Position numbers and translations under genes: made by a program
The notes under the pieces: model-generated
What the model saw: the letters and a program-made list of their open reading frames with translations, nothing else
The model's database searches: none
Told to the model about the DNA's origin: nothing
From: Oleiagrimonas sp963821885
GTDB lineage: Bacteria > Pseudomonadota > Gammaproteobacteria > Xanthomonadales > Rhodanobacteraceae
DNA: 64,000 nt
Direction of reading: 5' to 3'
Assembly (NCBI GenBank): GCA_963821885.1
Contig: CAWGFN010000002.1
Span: forward strand, 124,001 to 188,000
Part shown: positions 1 to 8,505 of the stretch, one piece after another
How positions within the stretch are numbered: position 1 is the stretch's first letter
Layout: the number at the start of each line of letters is the position of its first letter

Positions 1-227
1 CTGTGCTTGAGCCACTTGCCGATCAGGGTTTCCGACTCGCCGCCCTCGTGGTCGTCCACCCACTGCGAATAGCAGTCGGCCGTATCGATCAGCTGCATGC
101 CGGCGTCGACGAAGGCGTCTAGCACCGCGAACGAGGCCTTCTCGTCCGCGGTCCAGCCGAACACGTTGCCGCCCAGCGCCAACGGCGCGATCTCGAGTGG
201 CGAGCGTCCCAGTCTGCGACGTTCCAT
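1..227 (-). CDS. Aldo/keto reductase, N-terminal part only
   Basis: This is the first 75 codons of an NAD(P)H-dependent aldo/keto reductase, running off the left edge of the window. It opens with the usual strand-and-turn region (LGRSPLEIAPLALGGNVFGW). The family's catalytic Asp and Tyr are at D48 and Y53 in DTADCYSQW. A GGAG ribosome site lies six bases upstream of the ATG, which fixes the start. The substrate cannot be told from this part. It is transcribed away from the rest of the window. Confidence 0.85.
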   Translation of the reverse strand, partial: MERRRLGRSPLEIAPLALGGNVFGWTADEKASFAVLDAFVDAGMQLIDTADCYSQWVDDHEGGESETLIGKWLKH

Positions 228-302
228 GGTGTGCTCCGGAGATGTCTGTGTACTCCCCAGCCTGCGCATGCGCGGCCAGGACGTCAAATGGAGCGCAATG
301 AA

Positions 303-1256
303 TCAGCCCGCGGCCGGCGACTCGTCGGCGAATATCGCCACGTGCGGCAGGCCGTCGGCGCCGACCCAGCCGCGGTACATGCCCGGCGTGCTGAACGGCA
401 GCGCGAAGCGCCCGTCAGCCCCGAGCACGATGGCGCCGCCATCGCCACCCAGCGCCGGGATCTCGCGCAGGATGACCGCGTCCGCGGCCTGTGCCGGCGA
501 CTGGCCCATGACGGTCACGCGCATGCAGATGGCATGCGCGGCGGCGACGCGGATGTAGTATTCGCCCCACCCCGTGCCGGACACCGCGCAACCGCTGTCG
601 GCGTAGGTCCCGCCACCGATGACGGGCGAATCGCCGATGCGGCCCCAGCGCTTGTCGGTCATGCCGCCGGTCGACGTGGCCGCGGCCAGGTGCCCGCGCG
701 CATCCAGCGCCACCGCGCCCACGGTGCCGTAGTAGCCGCCGGCATGCTCGTCCTCGCCGGCCCCGTCCGCGCCCTCGCGAAGAGCCTCCTGCAGCTCTCG
801 CCAGCGGCGCTCGGTGCGGAAGTACTCCGAGTCGGCGTGCTCCAGCCCCTGTTCGCGCGCGAAGTCCTCGGCCCCGCGCCCGGCCAGCATCACGTGTGGC
901 GCATGCTCCATGACCGCGCGCGCCAGCAACACCGGATTCTTCACGCCATGGATGCCGGCCACGGCGCCGGCGCGGCGGGTCGCGCCCTCCATGATCGCCG
1001 CATCCATTTCGTTGCGCCCGTCGTGGGTGAACACCGAGCCGCGCCCGGCGTTGAAGTGCGGCGCGTCCTCCAGCACGGTCACGGCCGCGGCCACCGCGTC
1101 CACGGCGGACTTGCCGGACAACAGCTGCTCGTACCCCCGCGCCAGCGCCTCGCGCAGGCTGGCTCCGATGGCGCGGCGGGTGTCGGCATCCATGTCGCGC
1201 CGGATCACGCCGGCGCCGCCATGGACGAGCAAGACGGGTTGTACGCTGGAGGACAT
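303..1256 (-). CDS. iaaA: Isoaspartyl peptidase / type 2 L-asparaginase (Ntn hydrolase)
   Basis: A 317-residue precursor of the plant-type asparaginase family. These enzymes cleave themselves into alpha and beta chains and then hydrolyse isoaspartyl dipeptides and asparagine. The maturation site is visible as GYYGTVGAVALD: Thr178 would be the new N-terminal nucleophile. The N-terminal LLVHGGAG, the FNAGRGSVF motif near residue 68 and the TSTGGMTDKRWGRIGDSP stretch at about 194-211 are family hallmarks. Length matches E. coli IaaA (about 320). The likely role is scavenging of damaged or dietary peptides in the cytoplasm. No strong ribosome site precedes the ATG, so the exact start is less certain than the product. 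Confidence 0.92.
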   Translation of the reverse strand: MSSSVQPVLLVHGGAGVIRRDMDADTRRAIGASLREALARGYEQLLSGKSAVDAVAAAVTVLEDAPHFNAGRGSVFTHDGRNEMDAAIMEGATRRAGAVAGIHGVKNPVLLARAVMEHAPHVMLAGRGAEDFAREQGLEHADSEYFRTERRWRELQEALREGADGAGEDEHAGGYYGTVGAVALDARGHLAAATSTGGMTDKRWGRIGDSPVIGGGTYADSGCAVSGTGWGEYYIRVAAAHAICMRVTVMGQSPAQAADAVILREIPALGGDGGAIVLGADGRFALPFSTPGMYRGWVGADGLPHVAIFADESPAAG

Positions 1257-1303
1257 GCTGGCGGATGACTGGGCGGCCGGATCGCCACCCAGTCTACCCC
1301 GCC

Positions 1304-2818
1304 TCAGTGCGACTCGATGCGCACGTGATCGCCATGGAACACCGCCTGCTTGCCATCGACCCGGGCCAGCAGCTTGAGCGCTCGCGCACCCTCGACGTCC
1401 TCCAGCTTGAAGCTGACCGCGCGCGTGCTCAGCGCCTCGGGGTTGTCCAGCACATAGCCCGCGCGTGCCGCGACCGTTGATGCGGCATCACGCACGGAGA
1501 CCTTGTGCATGGTTTCGCTGATCGACTTGCGGGCCGGGCACCCGGCGATCGGGGTGACATCCAGGACGATACGTTGCGACTGGCCACCGTCGGCATGCCT
1601 GGACCCGTTGAACAGCACGTGCATGGGCCGTCCCAGCGGACCGGAAAGCTGCATGGACTGCTTCCCGTCAAGGATGGAACTGCTCACCTTGAACGTCACG
1701 CTGACATGGTTCTTGTCCCTGGCATGCAGCAGGGCCTCAATATCCATATCGGCCATCTTCACGCCGGCGGGCTCGCCCGCGTGCGTGCAGATCGCCATGT
1801 CCGCGCGCCGTGCATGACGTCCCTTTGCATCCTCACGGGTGATATCGATGCCCATCATCAACTGGTAGGTCGCGCCCTTGTGCGCACCTTTCCCGGCCGC
1901 GACGGCTGCGGGTTGCGCCGTATTGGCATAGACGACGCCGACCAGGCCGATGGCCAGCAGTGTCGCGATCAATGCGCCGCTGACGCGACGGACGGTTCCG
2001 GTGTTGACGTGCTTCAACATGGCAATGCGCTCCTTGACGGGATGGGTATGCCACGCACATCCGATCGGTGCGGGGCTGGGGGGAACGAGTTGGGTCTTGA
2101 GCAGGGTGTCGGCGTAACGTCGCGGACTGGCGACCTGCAGGCGCAGCAGCGCGGCGTCGCAGGCCAGCTCCTGGTCCTGGCGCAGGCGCCGCACGGCCCA
2201 CCAGGCCAGCGGGTGGAACCAGAACACGGCGCGCAGGCCGTGCGCCAGCAGCAGGCCGGGTAGGTCGCGTCGGCGCGCGTGCATGCGCTCGTGGGCCAGG
2301 ATCAGGGCACGCTCGGCGGCTTCGTAGCGGTGCTCGAAGTCGGCCGGCAACACGATGCGCGGTCGCCAACAGCCGACCAGCGCCGGTCCCTGCGCGCTGT
2401 CGGGGAGCCACCACAGCGCCATGCCGTCCTGCTCCGCCACCCGCTGAAGCCTGCGGCTCAGGCGCCACATGAAGCGCGCCTGACGCACGGCTTCCCAGGC
2501 CAGCATCAGTCCGGCGCCGACCAGCCAGCTGGCCAGCACCGCCAGCGGTATCCACGCGACCGGGGCCGGGACCATCGGCGCCACGGTTGGATCACGCCAA
2601 TGCACGCTGATCCACAGCGGCACGCTGGATGTCGCCGTCGCCGGATGCGGCAGCTGGCTGGCGATCACCGCCAGCACCGGCAGCCACCAAAGCCGGCAGG
2701 CCTGCTCGGCGCCGAACGCCCGGCGCCACGGCCGGCGCAGCACGCCGACCACGGCCAGCGCCGCGGTGGCCGCCAGCGTCGCCATCCACAGCCGCTCGAG
2801 CAGGTCAGTCGCGTTCAT
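1304..2818 (-). CDS. M56-family (BlaR1/MecR1-like) membrane metallopeptidase with STN-like C-terminus
   Basis: A 504-residue membrane protein of the antirepressor peptidase family that inactivates BlaI-type repressors. Hydrophobic segments lie near residues 12-27, 45-56 and 88-110. The zinc motif HERMH is at 176-180 and a further acidic ligand is available in QDQELACD near 217. A last membrane segment at about 280-298 leads to a periplasmic tail. The tail has no penicillin-binding SxxK/KTG domain. Its last 70 residues (AARAGYVLDNPEALSTRAVSFKLEDVEGA, cut here from a longer match) read like a secretin/TonB short N-terminal (STN) domain. The start overlaps the blaI-like gene by 14 bases, so the two are translationally coupled. 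The inducing signal is unknown; beta-lactam sensing is not supported. Confidence 0.85.
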   Translation of the reverse strand: MNATDLLERLWMATLAATAALAVVGVLRRPWRRAFGAEQACRLWWLPVLAVIASQLPHPATATSSVPLWISVHWRDPTVAPMVPAPVAWIPLAVLASWLVGAGLMLAWEAVRQARFMWRLSRRLQRVAEQDGMALWWLPDSAQGPALVGCWRPRIVLPADFEHRYEAAERALILAHERMHARRRDLPGLLLAHGLRAVFWFHPLAWWAVRRLRQDQELACDAALLRLQVASPRRYADTLLKTQLVPPSPAPIGCAWHTHPVKERIAMLKHVNTGTVRRVSGALIATLLAIGLVGVVYANTAQPAAVAAGKGAHKGATYQLMMGIDITREDAKGRHARRADMAICTHAGEPAGVKMADMDIEALLHARDKNHVSVTFKVSSSILDGKQSMQLSGPLGRPMHVLFNGSRHADGGQSQRIVLDVTPIAGCPARKSISETMHKVSVRDAASTVAARAGYVLDNPEALSTRAVSFKLEDVEGARALKLLARVDGKQAVFHGDHVRIESH

Positions 2819-3176
2819 CGTCGAGCTCCCCGATCAGCCGCTTCAATTCCTCGATGTCGCGCGCGCTGAGCTTGTTCTGCGCGCTGAAGTGGGCCACCAG
2901 CGGCGCCACGCGGCCATCGAACAGACGGTCCAGCAGGCCGGCGCTCTCCTGCGAGACATAAGCCTCGCGCGCGACCAGCGGTGAATACAGGTAGCGCCGG
3001 CCATCCTTCTCGGCGCGGACCGCCTGCTTCTTCAGCAGGCGGTTGAGCAGGGACTTGACCGTGCCCTCGCGCCAGCCGCGCTCGGCGCCGACAGCGTCGA
3101 GGATCTCTTCCGCGCTGCGCGGCGAGGCGCTCCAGAGCACTTCCATCACCGCCGCTTCGGCTTCGCTGATGCTCAT
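2805..3176 (-). CDS. BlaI/MecI/CopY-family transcriptional repressor
   Basis: A 123-residue winged-helix repressor, the normal length for the family. The opening (SEAEAAVMEVLW) and the recognition region (REGTVKSLLNRLLKKQAV) match the BlaI/PenR family. The C-terminal half is the dimerisation helix region that the M56 peptidase would cut. It lies just downstream of two near-identical palindromes at 3187-3225 and overlaps the following peptidase gene, the standard arrangement of a self-repressed repressor/antirepressor operon. The target genes beyond this operon cannot be seen here. Confidence 0.92.
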   Translation of the reverse strand: MSISEAEAAVMEVLWSASPRSAEEILDAVGAERGWREGTVKSLLNRLLKKQAVRAEKDGRRYLYSPLVAREAYVSQESAGLLDRLFDGRVAPLVAHFSAQNKLSARDIEELKRLIGELDDERD

Positions 3177-3186
3177 GATCTCTCCA

Positions 3187-3225
3187 TTTACACATGTAAA
3201 CGCAAAATCATTTACGCATGTAAAC
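3187..3225. promoter_or_regulatory. Two BlaI-type operator palindromes
   Basis: Two 15-base copies, TTTACACATGTAAAC (3187-3201) and TTTACGCATGTAAAC (3211-3225), start 24 bases apart, 10 bases upstream of the blaI-like start. Both contain the TACA..TGTA core typical of BlaI/MecI operators. Their position over the presumed promoter suggests autorepression. Binding is inferred from motif and position only. Confidence 0.78.
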
Positions 3226-3263
3226 GAAAAGCCGTCAAGCCGCTGTCGTCGTGAAGGGAGGTT

Positions 3264-3923
3264 TCAGTGCGTGGCGGAAACGCGCGCCGGGCGAGCCTGG
3301 GTGTCCAGCATGGGCTTGAGCGCCTGCCACACATTCTCGAGCACGCGTGGCTCGCCGGCGGCGGTGGGATGCAGGCCGTCCGGCTGCATCAGCGCCGGGT
3401 CCAGGGCCACGCCCTCGAGCAGGAAGGGCACCAGCCCCGTGTGGTGGGTCGTGGAGAGGTCGACATACGCCTGGCGCAGCGCGTCGCGGTAGCGCGGGCC
3501 GTAGTTGACCGGCAGCTCGATGCCCAGCAGCAGCACCTTCGCGCCGGAGGCCTGGCTGGCGCGGATCATCGCCGCCAGGTTGGCCTTCATGTGATCGATC
3601 GACAGGCCCTGCAGGCCGTCATTGGCGCCCAGCTCGATCACCACGATGCGCGGGTGGTACTGCTTGAGCAGCGCCGGCAGGCGGTTGCGGCCGGTCAGGC
3701 TGGTCTCGCCGCTGATGCTGGCATTGACGACGCGCCACGGCGGCCGCATATCCTGCAGGCGGACGTCGAGCAGATGCACCCAGCCCTGCACGGTGGCGAT
3801 ATTGTGGGCCGCGGATAGTGAATCGCCCAGCACCAGAACGGTGCGCGCCGGCGGCGCGGAAACCACCGGGCCGGCAAACGCGTACACACCCAAGACCAGC
3901 AGAAGAACGGATAAACGACGCAT
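3264..3923 (-). CDS. tesA: SGNH/GDSL acyl-CoA thioesterase / arylesterase (TesA)
   Basis: A 219-residue periplasmic esterase of the TesA family. A hydrophobic signal peptide (RRLSVLLLVLGVYAFAG) is followed by block I LVLGDSLSAAHN with the nucleophile Ser. Block III GANDGL comes mid-protein, and DGLHPT near the C-terminus supplies the Asp-His of the triad. The ATG at 3923 was chosen because it begins the signal peptide; longer readings run into the neighbouring gene. Its start codon shares the bases CATG with the start of the divergent ABC gene. The same tesA / ybbA / ybbP neighbourhood occurs in E. coli. Confidence 0.92.
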   Translation of the reverse strand: MRRLSVLLLVLGVYAFAGPVVSAPPARTVLVLGDSLSAAHNIATVQGWVHLLDVRLQDMRPPWRVVNASISGETSLTGRNRLPALLKQYHPRIVVIELGANDGLQGLSIDHMKANLAAMIRASQASGAKVLLLGIELPVNYGPRYRDALRQAYVDLSTTHHTGLVPFLLEGVALDPALMQPDGLHPTAAGEPRVLENVWQALKPMLDTQARPARVSATH

Positions 3924-4608
3924 GACGCAGTCCAACACAGTGGCGCTCGATGCCCGCGATGTTAGCAAGCACGTGACCGGTCCGGCGGGCCGGATCGACA
4001 TCCTCGACAGTGTGACCCTGCACGTGCCGCATGGCGAGAGCCTGGCCATCGTCGGCGCCTCCGGATCGGGCAAGACCACCCTGCTCGGCCTGCTGGCCGG
4101 CCTGGACGTGCCCAGCGGCGGGCAGATATTCATGGACGGCCACGCGCTGCACGGCAGCGACGAGGAAACCCGCGCCGCGCTGCGGCGCCGGCTGGTCGGC
4201 TTCGTGTTCCAGTCCTTCCATCTGATGCCGGCGCTGACCGCCGAGGAAAACGTCATGCTGCCGCTGGAACTGGACGGCATGGACGATGCCCGCGCCAGGG
4301 CGCGCGCGGCGCTGGAGGCCGTCGGCCTGGGCGCGCGCCGCGGACACTATCCGCACCAGCTGTCGGGCGGCGAGCAGCAGCGCGTGGCGCTGGCGCGCGC
4401 GTTCGTGCACGGACCGCGCATCCTGTTCGCCGACGAACCCACCGGCAACCTCGACCGCCACACCGGCGACAAGGTCCGCGAACTGCTGTTCGACCTCAAC
4501 CGCCGCCACGCCACCACCCTGGTGCTGGTGACCCACGACCTGCGCCTGGCCGAGCACTGCATGCACGTGGCCGAACTGGACGAAGGCCGCCTGAGGGAAA
4601 CCGCATGA
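3922..4608 (+). CDS. ybbA: ABC transporter ATP-binding protein, YbbA/LolD type
   Basis: A 228-residue nucleotide-binding subunit with all motifs in order: Walker A GASGSGKTT (45-53), Q-loop VFQSF near 95-99, signature LSGGEQQR (147-154), Walker B ILFADEP (167-173), and switch histidine in LVTHD. It belongs to the MacB/LolD/YbbA group that pairs with FtsX-like permeases, often for extraction or export from the inner membrane. The ATG at 3922 overlaps the divergent tesA start, so there is no room for a conventional 5' leader outside tesA coding sequence. The permease gene follows with a 4-base ATGA overlap. Confidence 0.92.
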   Translation: MTQSNTVALDARDVSKHVTGPAGRIDILDSVTLHVPHGESLAIVGASGSGKTTLLGLLAGLDVPSGGQIFMDGHALHGSDEETRAALRRRLVGFVFQSFHLMPALTAEENVMLPLELDGMDDARARARAALEAVGLGARRGHYPHQLSGGEQQRVALARAFVHGPRILFADEPTGNLDRHTGDKVRELLFDLNRRHATTLVLVTHDLRLAEHCMHVAELDEGRLRETA

Positions 4609-7086
4609 AACTGGCGCGACTGGCGCTGCGCACCCTGCGCCGCGAGTGGCGCCTGCCCGAGCTGCGCACCCTGGGCGCGGCGCTGGTGCTGGCGGTGGCC
4701 GCGCTGGGCGTGGTCGCGACCCTGTCCACGCGGGTGGAGAACGGCATCAGCGCCGGCGCGGCCGAACTGATCGGCGGCGACCTCGGCGTGCATGGCGCCT
4801 CGCCGCTGCCCGACGACTTCGCCGAACGCGCGAAAGCGCAGGGACTGGCGGTCAGCCGCGACGCCACCTTCCCCAGCGTGGCCTTCGCCGGCGGACGCAG
4901 CCAGCTGCTCGACGTCACCGCGGTCGACGCGGCCTATCCGCTGCGCGGCCGGCTCAAGGTCGTCGACCCGGATGGACGCAGCCACGACGTGCACGGCCCG
5001 GCCCGCGGCGAGGTGTATCTCGATCACCGCGCGCTGACCGACATGCAGTTGGGCATCGGCCAGCACGTGCAGCTGGGCGGCCAGGAACTGAAGGTCGCCG
5101 CGCAGCTGGACAGCCTGCCCGACGGCGGCCAGCTGGTGAACATCGCGCCGCGCGCGGTGATGAGCCTGGACGATGCCCGCGACGCCGGCCTGCTCGGCGT
5201 CGGCAGCCGCGCCGGCCACGACCTGCTGGTGGCGGGAGACGCCGCGGCCGTGCGGGCCTTTGCCGCCGCGGTCCGCCCGCGGCTGGGCAAGGGCCAGCGC
5301 ATGGTGACCCCGGCGACCACGCGCGAGCGCATGCGCTCGGCGTTCGACCGCGCCGGCGCCTTCCTGCGACTGACCGCCCTGCTGGCCGCGCTGCTGGCCG
5401 GCGTGGCCATCGCCCTGGCCGCGCAGCGCTATGCGCGGCGCAAGACCGACGAAGTCGCCCTGATGCGCGCCCTGGGCACGCCGCGACGACGCGTGCTGGG
5501 TTTGCTGACAGGCACCCTGCTGGCGCTGGCCCTGCCCGCGCTCGTGCTCGGCGGTGGCCTGGCGCTGGGCCTTGCGCAGATGGCCTGGCACCTGGCGGGC
5601 GACCTGCTGACCCCGGTGCCGACCGCGATGCCGCTGCAACCGGTGCTGGCCGCGACCGCCATGGGCCTGGCCGTGCTGGTGGGCTTCGCCCTGCCGCCGC
5701 TGGCGCGACTGGCCGACGTGGCGCCGGTGGCCGTGTTCCGCCGCAGCGTGGCGCGCCGCGCCCGGCGCTTCGACGCGCTGTACCTGCTGCCCGTGGCGGT
5801 GGCCGTGGCGCTGATCTGGCTGCAGAGCGGCCAGGCCCGTCTCGGCCTGATCCTCGCGGCCAGCCTGGCCGGCGTGGTCCTGGTCGCGGTGGTGCTGGCC
5901 CTGGTGCTGTTGTGGCTGGCCCGACGCATCGCGCCCGGCGCGCATCCCGGCCTGCGCCTGGGCCTGGCGGCGCTGGCGCGCCGGCGCAGCCTGAGCCTGA
6001 TCCAGGCCACCGCGCTGTCGCTGGGCCTGACCGCGCTGCTGCTGCTGGGCGTGATCGCCCCATCCCTGTTGCAGGGCTGGCGCAACGAGCTGCCCGCCGA
6101 CACGCCCGAACTGGTTCGTGCTCAACCTGCAGACCGACCAGCGCGACAGCTTCGAGAACGCGCTCGGCAAACTGCATGCCGATGGCCTGAACATGCTGCC
6201 GCTGGCGGTGGGCAAGCTGGTCGCCGTGAACGGCACGCCAGTCGACAAGGCACGCTTCGCCGACCCCAGTGCGAAGAACTGGGCCGACCGCCAGCTGCGC
6301 CTGTCCTGGACCGCGACCCTGCCGCCGGCCAATACCGTGGTCGCCGGCACCTGGCAGGGTGCCGACCCGCCCACGCCGATGGTGTCCATCGACGAACGCT
6401 GGAGCCACATGTTCGGTGTCCATCCCGGCGACCGCATGACCTTCCAGGTCGGCCAGGCCACCCTGGAAACCACGGTGTCGAGCGTGCGCAAGGTCGACTG
6501 GAGTTCGTTCCGGGTGAACTTCTTCCTGCTGCTGGACGCGGCCCATGCCGATGCGCTGCCGCACACCTGGATCGCCAGTTTCCACCTGCCGCGCGGCCAG
6601 TCCGGGCGCCTGGCCCGGCTGTCGCGTGATTACCCCAACCTCAGCCTGATCGACGTCAACGCGCTGCTCGATCGCGTGCGCGACATCATCGACCGCGTCA
6701 GCACCGCGGTGCGCTGGGTGCTCGGCTTCAGCCTGCTGGCCGGCGCCCTGGTGCTGCTGGCGGCGCTGGCCTCGAGCACGCGCGAGCGCGAGCACGAGGC
6801 CGCGCTGCTGCGCACGCTGGGCGCGCACAAGATTCAGTTGCGCATCGCCGCCGCCTGCGAGTTCGCCCTGCTGGGCCTGATCGCCGGCACCACCGCCGCG
6901 CTCGGCGCGGCCGGCGCGGGCATCGCCCTGGCGCGCCAGGTGTTCCACATCGACGGCTACCTGCCGCCGCTGACGCCGCTCGTGGCGACCTCGGCGCTGG
7001 CGGCCGTGGGCGTGATGCTGATCGGCCTGGCCGGCACGCGGCGGGTGATCCGCACCCCGCCGCTGGACCTGCTGCGGCGCGGCTGA
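4605..7086 (+). CDS. ybbP: FtsX/MacB-type ABC permease (YbbP-like), split by a +1 frameshift at about 6108
   Basis: Read across one frameshift, this encodes about 826 residues, close to E. coli YbbP (804). The first frame starts at the ATG overlapping ybbA and carries the N-terminal membrane helix, a periplasmic domain and a set of helices near residues 250-500. The frame then changes at ACGCCC-G-AACTGG: removing the G at 6108 gives TPNWFVLNLQ, which joins smoothly to the second frame. That frame includes a second periplasmic domain and the last three helices (for example VRWVLGFSLLAGALVLLAAL). An early stop would otherwise remove the C-terminal FtsX domain. One extra base may be a sequence error; if real, the exporter is broken. 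Confidence 0.82.
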
Positions 7087-7157
7087 AGCAGTCCAGGGGT
7101 CAACGGATCGGGGCGTGGCGCGTTTTCATGTCCACACCCCCGAACGAGGAACGCCCC

Positions 7158-7643
7158 ATGCAACGCAAATTCCTGCTGACCGCCATCGCCGCCACCCTGA
7201 TCGCCATCGGCGGCGGCGCGGTGCTGGCGCAGAACGCGCCGCCCGCTCCCGCCCCAGCGCCTCAGGCGCAGGCGGCCCCGGCCATGCCGATGAACGGCCA
7301 GGGCCGCATGGGCGCGATGGGCCACCACCGCGGCATGCATGGCGACATGCACAAGCGCATGAAGTCGCGCCACCGCGGTCCGGCCGGCGCGGTGATCGGC
7401 GACCTGCACAAGATCGCCCGGCTGTACCTGATGGACGGCAAGACCCGTCAGCTGGAGGCGCTTTACAAGGAAGTCCTGGGCAAGACGCAGAACCCCATGG
7501 TGCGCAACTATGTCTACAGCGCCATGGCCCGCCTGCAGGCCCGTCCTCGCGACACCGCGGCCGCCGTGGCCACGCTGCGCAAGAGCCTGAACGAGAACCT
7601 GGACCGTCTCAACGCGATGCCCGCGCGCGGCCCCAAGAGCTGA
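7158..7643 (+). CDS. Small secreted Met/His-rich protein, function unknown
   Basis: A 161-residue exported protein. A Sec signal peptide (RKFLLTAIAATLIAIGGGAVLAQ) is followed by a Pro/Ala linker. Next comes a Met-, His- and Gly-rich stretch at about 46-70 (GRMGAMGHHRGMHGDMHKRM) that could bind metal or acidic lipids. The C-terminal half is helical and TPR-like (QLEALYKEVLGKTQNPMVR). The ATG at 7158 has a GAGGAACG ribosome site; an ATG 30 bases upstream lacks one. A strong hairpin follows the stop. No named family was recognised. A second small secreted protein at 56125 has a similar Met/Arg/Lys-rich segment. Confidence 0.75.
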   Translation: MQRKFLLTAIAATLIAIGGGAVLAQNAPPAPAPAPQAQAAPAMPMNGQGRMGAMGHHRGMHGDMHKRMKSRHRGPAGAVIGDLHKIARLYLMDGKTRQLEALYKEVLGKTQNPMVRNYVYSAMARLQARPRDTAAAVATLRKSLNENLDRLNAMPARGPKS

Positions 7644-7655
7644 TCGGTGCATGAG

Positions 7656-7688
7656 CGAAGGCCGCGGCGCCGAGCGTCGCGGCCTTCG
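7656..7688. terminator. Hairpin terminator between convergent genes
   Basis: A perfect 11-bp stem (CGAAGGCCGCG / CGCGGCCTTCG) with an 11-base loop lies between the small secreted protein gene (+) and mazG (-). It can serve both strands; it has no long T-tract. Confidence 0.65.
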
Positions 7689-7693
7689 TGCGT

Positions 7694-8497
7694 TCAGTCA
7701 CCGCGTTCCTCGCGCTTGACCTGCTGCCACAGCGCTTCCTGGTCGGACAGGTCGCGGTCGGCCATCGGCCGTTCCTCGCCGGCGGCGATCGCCTCCATCC
7801 GCCGGAAACGGCGTTCGAACTTGGCGTTGGCGTGGCGCAGCGCGCGCGAGAAGTCGACCCCGGCATGACGCGCCAGGTTGACCATCACGAACAGCACGTC
7901 GCCGATCTCGTCCTCCAGCCGGGCGGTGTCGCCGCCCTGCTCGAACTCGTCGCGCACCTCGCCCAGCTCCTCCTCCAGCTTGTCCAGCACCGGACGGTGG
8001 TCGGGCCAGTCGAAGCCCACCGCGGCCGCGCGCTTCTGCAGCTTCAGCGCGCGCTTCCATTCCGGCAGGCCGCGCGCCACGCCGGCCAGCGCACTGGCGT
8101 CGCCCTCGCCCTTGTCCTCGCGTTCGGCGGCCTTGATGGCCTCCCATGCGCGCGTCTGTTCCTCGACGTCGGCATAGCTTGCATCGGCGAACACGTGCGG
8201 ATGGCGACGCACCATCTTGTCGCTGATCGCGCCGACCACGTCGGCGAAGGCGAAATGCCCGGCTTCCTCGGCCATGCGCGCGTGAAACACCACCTGCAGC
8301 AACAGGTCGCCCAGTTCGTCCTTGAGGTCGTCCATGTCGCGCCGGTCGATGGCGTCGGCCACTTCGTAGGCTTCTTCCACGGTGTAGGCGGCGATGGAAT
8401 CGAAATCCTGCTGAACGTCCCACGGACAACCGCGCTCGGGGTCGCGCAGGCGCGCCATGATGGCCAGCAGTTCGCCGATGTCGCGTGAGCGGTCCAT
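7694..8497 (-). CDS. mazG: Nucleoside triphosphate pyrophosphohydrolase MazG
   Basis: A 267-residue all-alpha NTP pyrophosphatase that hydrolyses (d)NTPs to NMP and PPi and cleans non-canonical nucleotides. It has the two tandem MazG repeats. The first carries VEEAYEVADAI (EE..E, residues 40-50) and ELGDLLLQVVFHAR. The second repeats the pattern with LEEELGEVRDE and EDEIGDVLFVMVNLARH. Length matches E. coli MazG (263). In E. coli MazG also affects ppGpp levels; relA is encoded 7 kb away. It is the last gene of the minus-strand run nudE, small protein, cysQ, mazG, lying 8 bases from the cysQ stop. Confidence 0.95.
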   Translation of the reverse strand: MDRSRDIGELLAIMARLRDPERGCPWDVQQDFDSIAAYTVEEAYEVADAIDRRDMDDLKDELGDLLLQVVFHARMAEEAGHFAFADVVGAISDKMVRRHPHVFADASYADVEEQTRAWEAIKAAEREDKGEGDASALAGVARGLPEWKRALKLQKRAAAVGFDWPDHRPVLDKLEEELGEVRDEFEQGGDTARLEDEIGDVLFVMVNLARHAGVDFSRALRHANAKFERRFRRMEAIAAGEERPMADRDLSDQEALWQQVKREERGD

Positions 8498-8505
8498 GCG
8501 CGAAC

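Noticed and set aside
303..1268. Long open frames on the strand opposite the asparaginase and many other genes
   Set aside because: High GC content leaves spurious frames open; these are Arg/Ala/Gly-rich with no domains, while the chosen strand gives clear protein families.
6108..6108. Programmed ribosomal frameshift in the permease and the other split genes
   Set aside because: No shared slippery sequence or downstream structure was seen; the five sites have different contexts. An extra base in the sequence is simpler.
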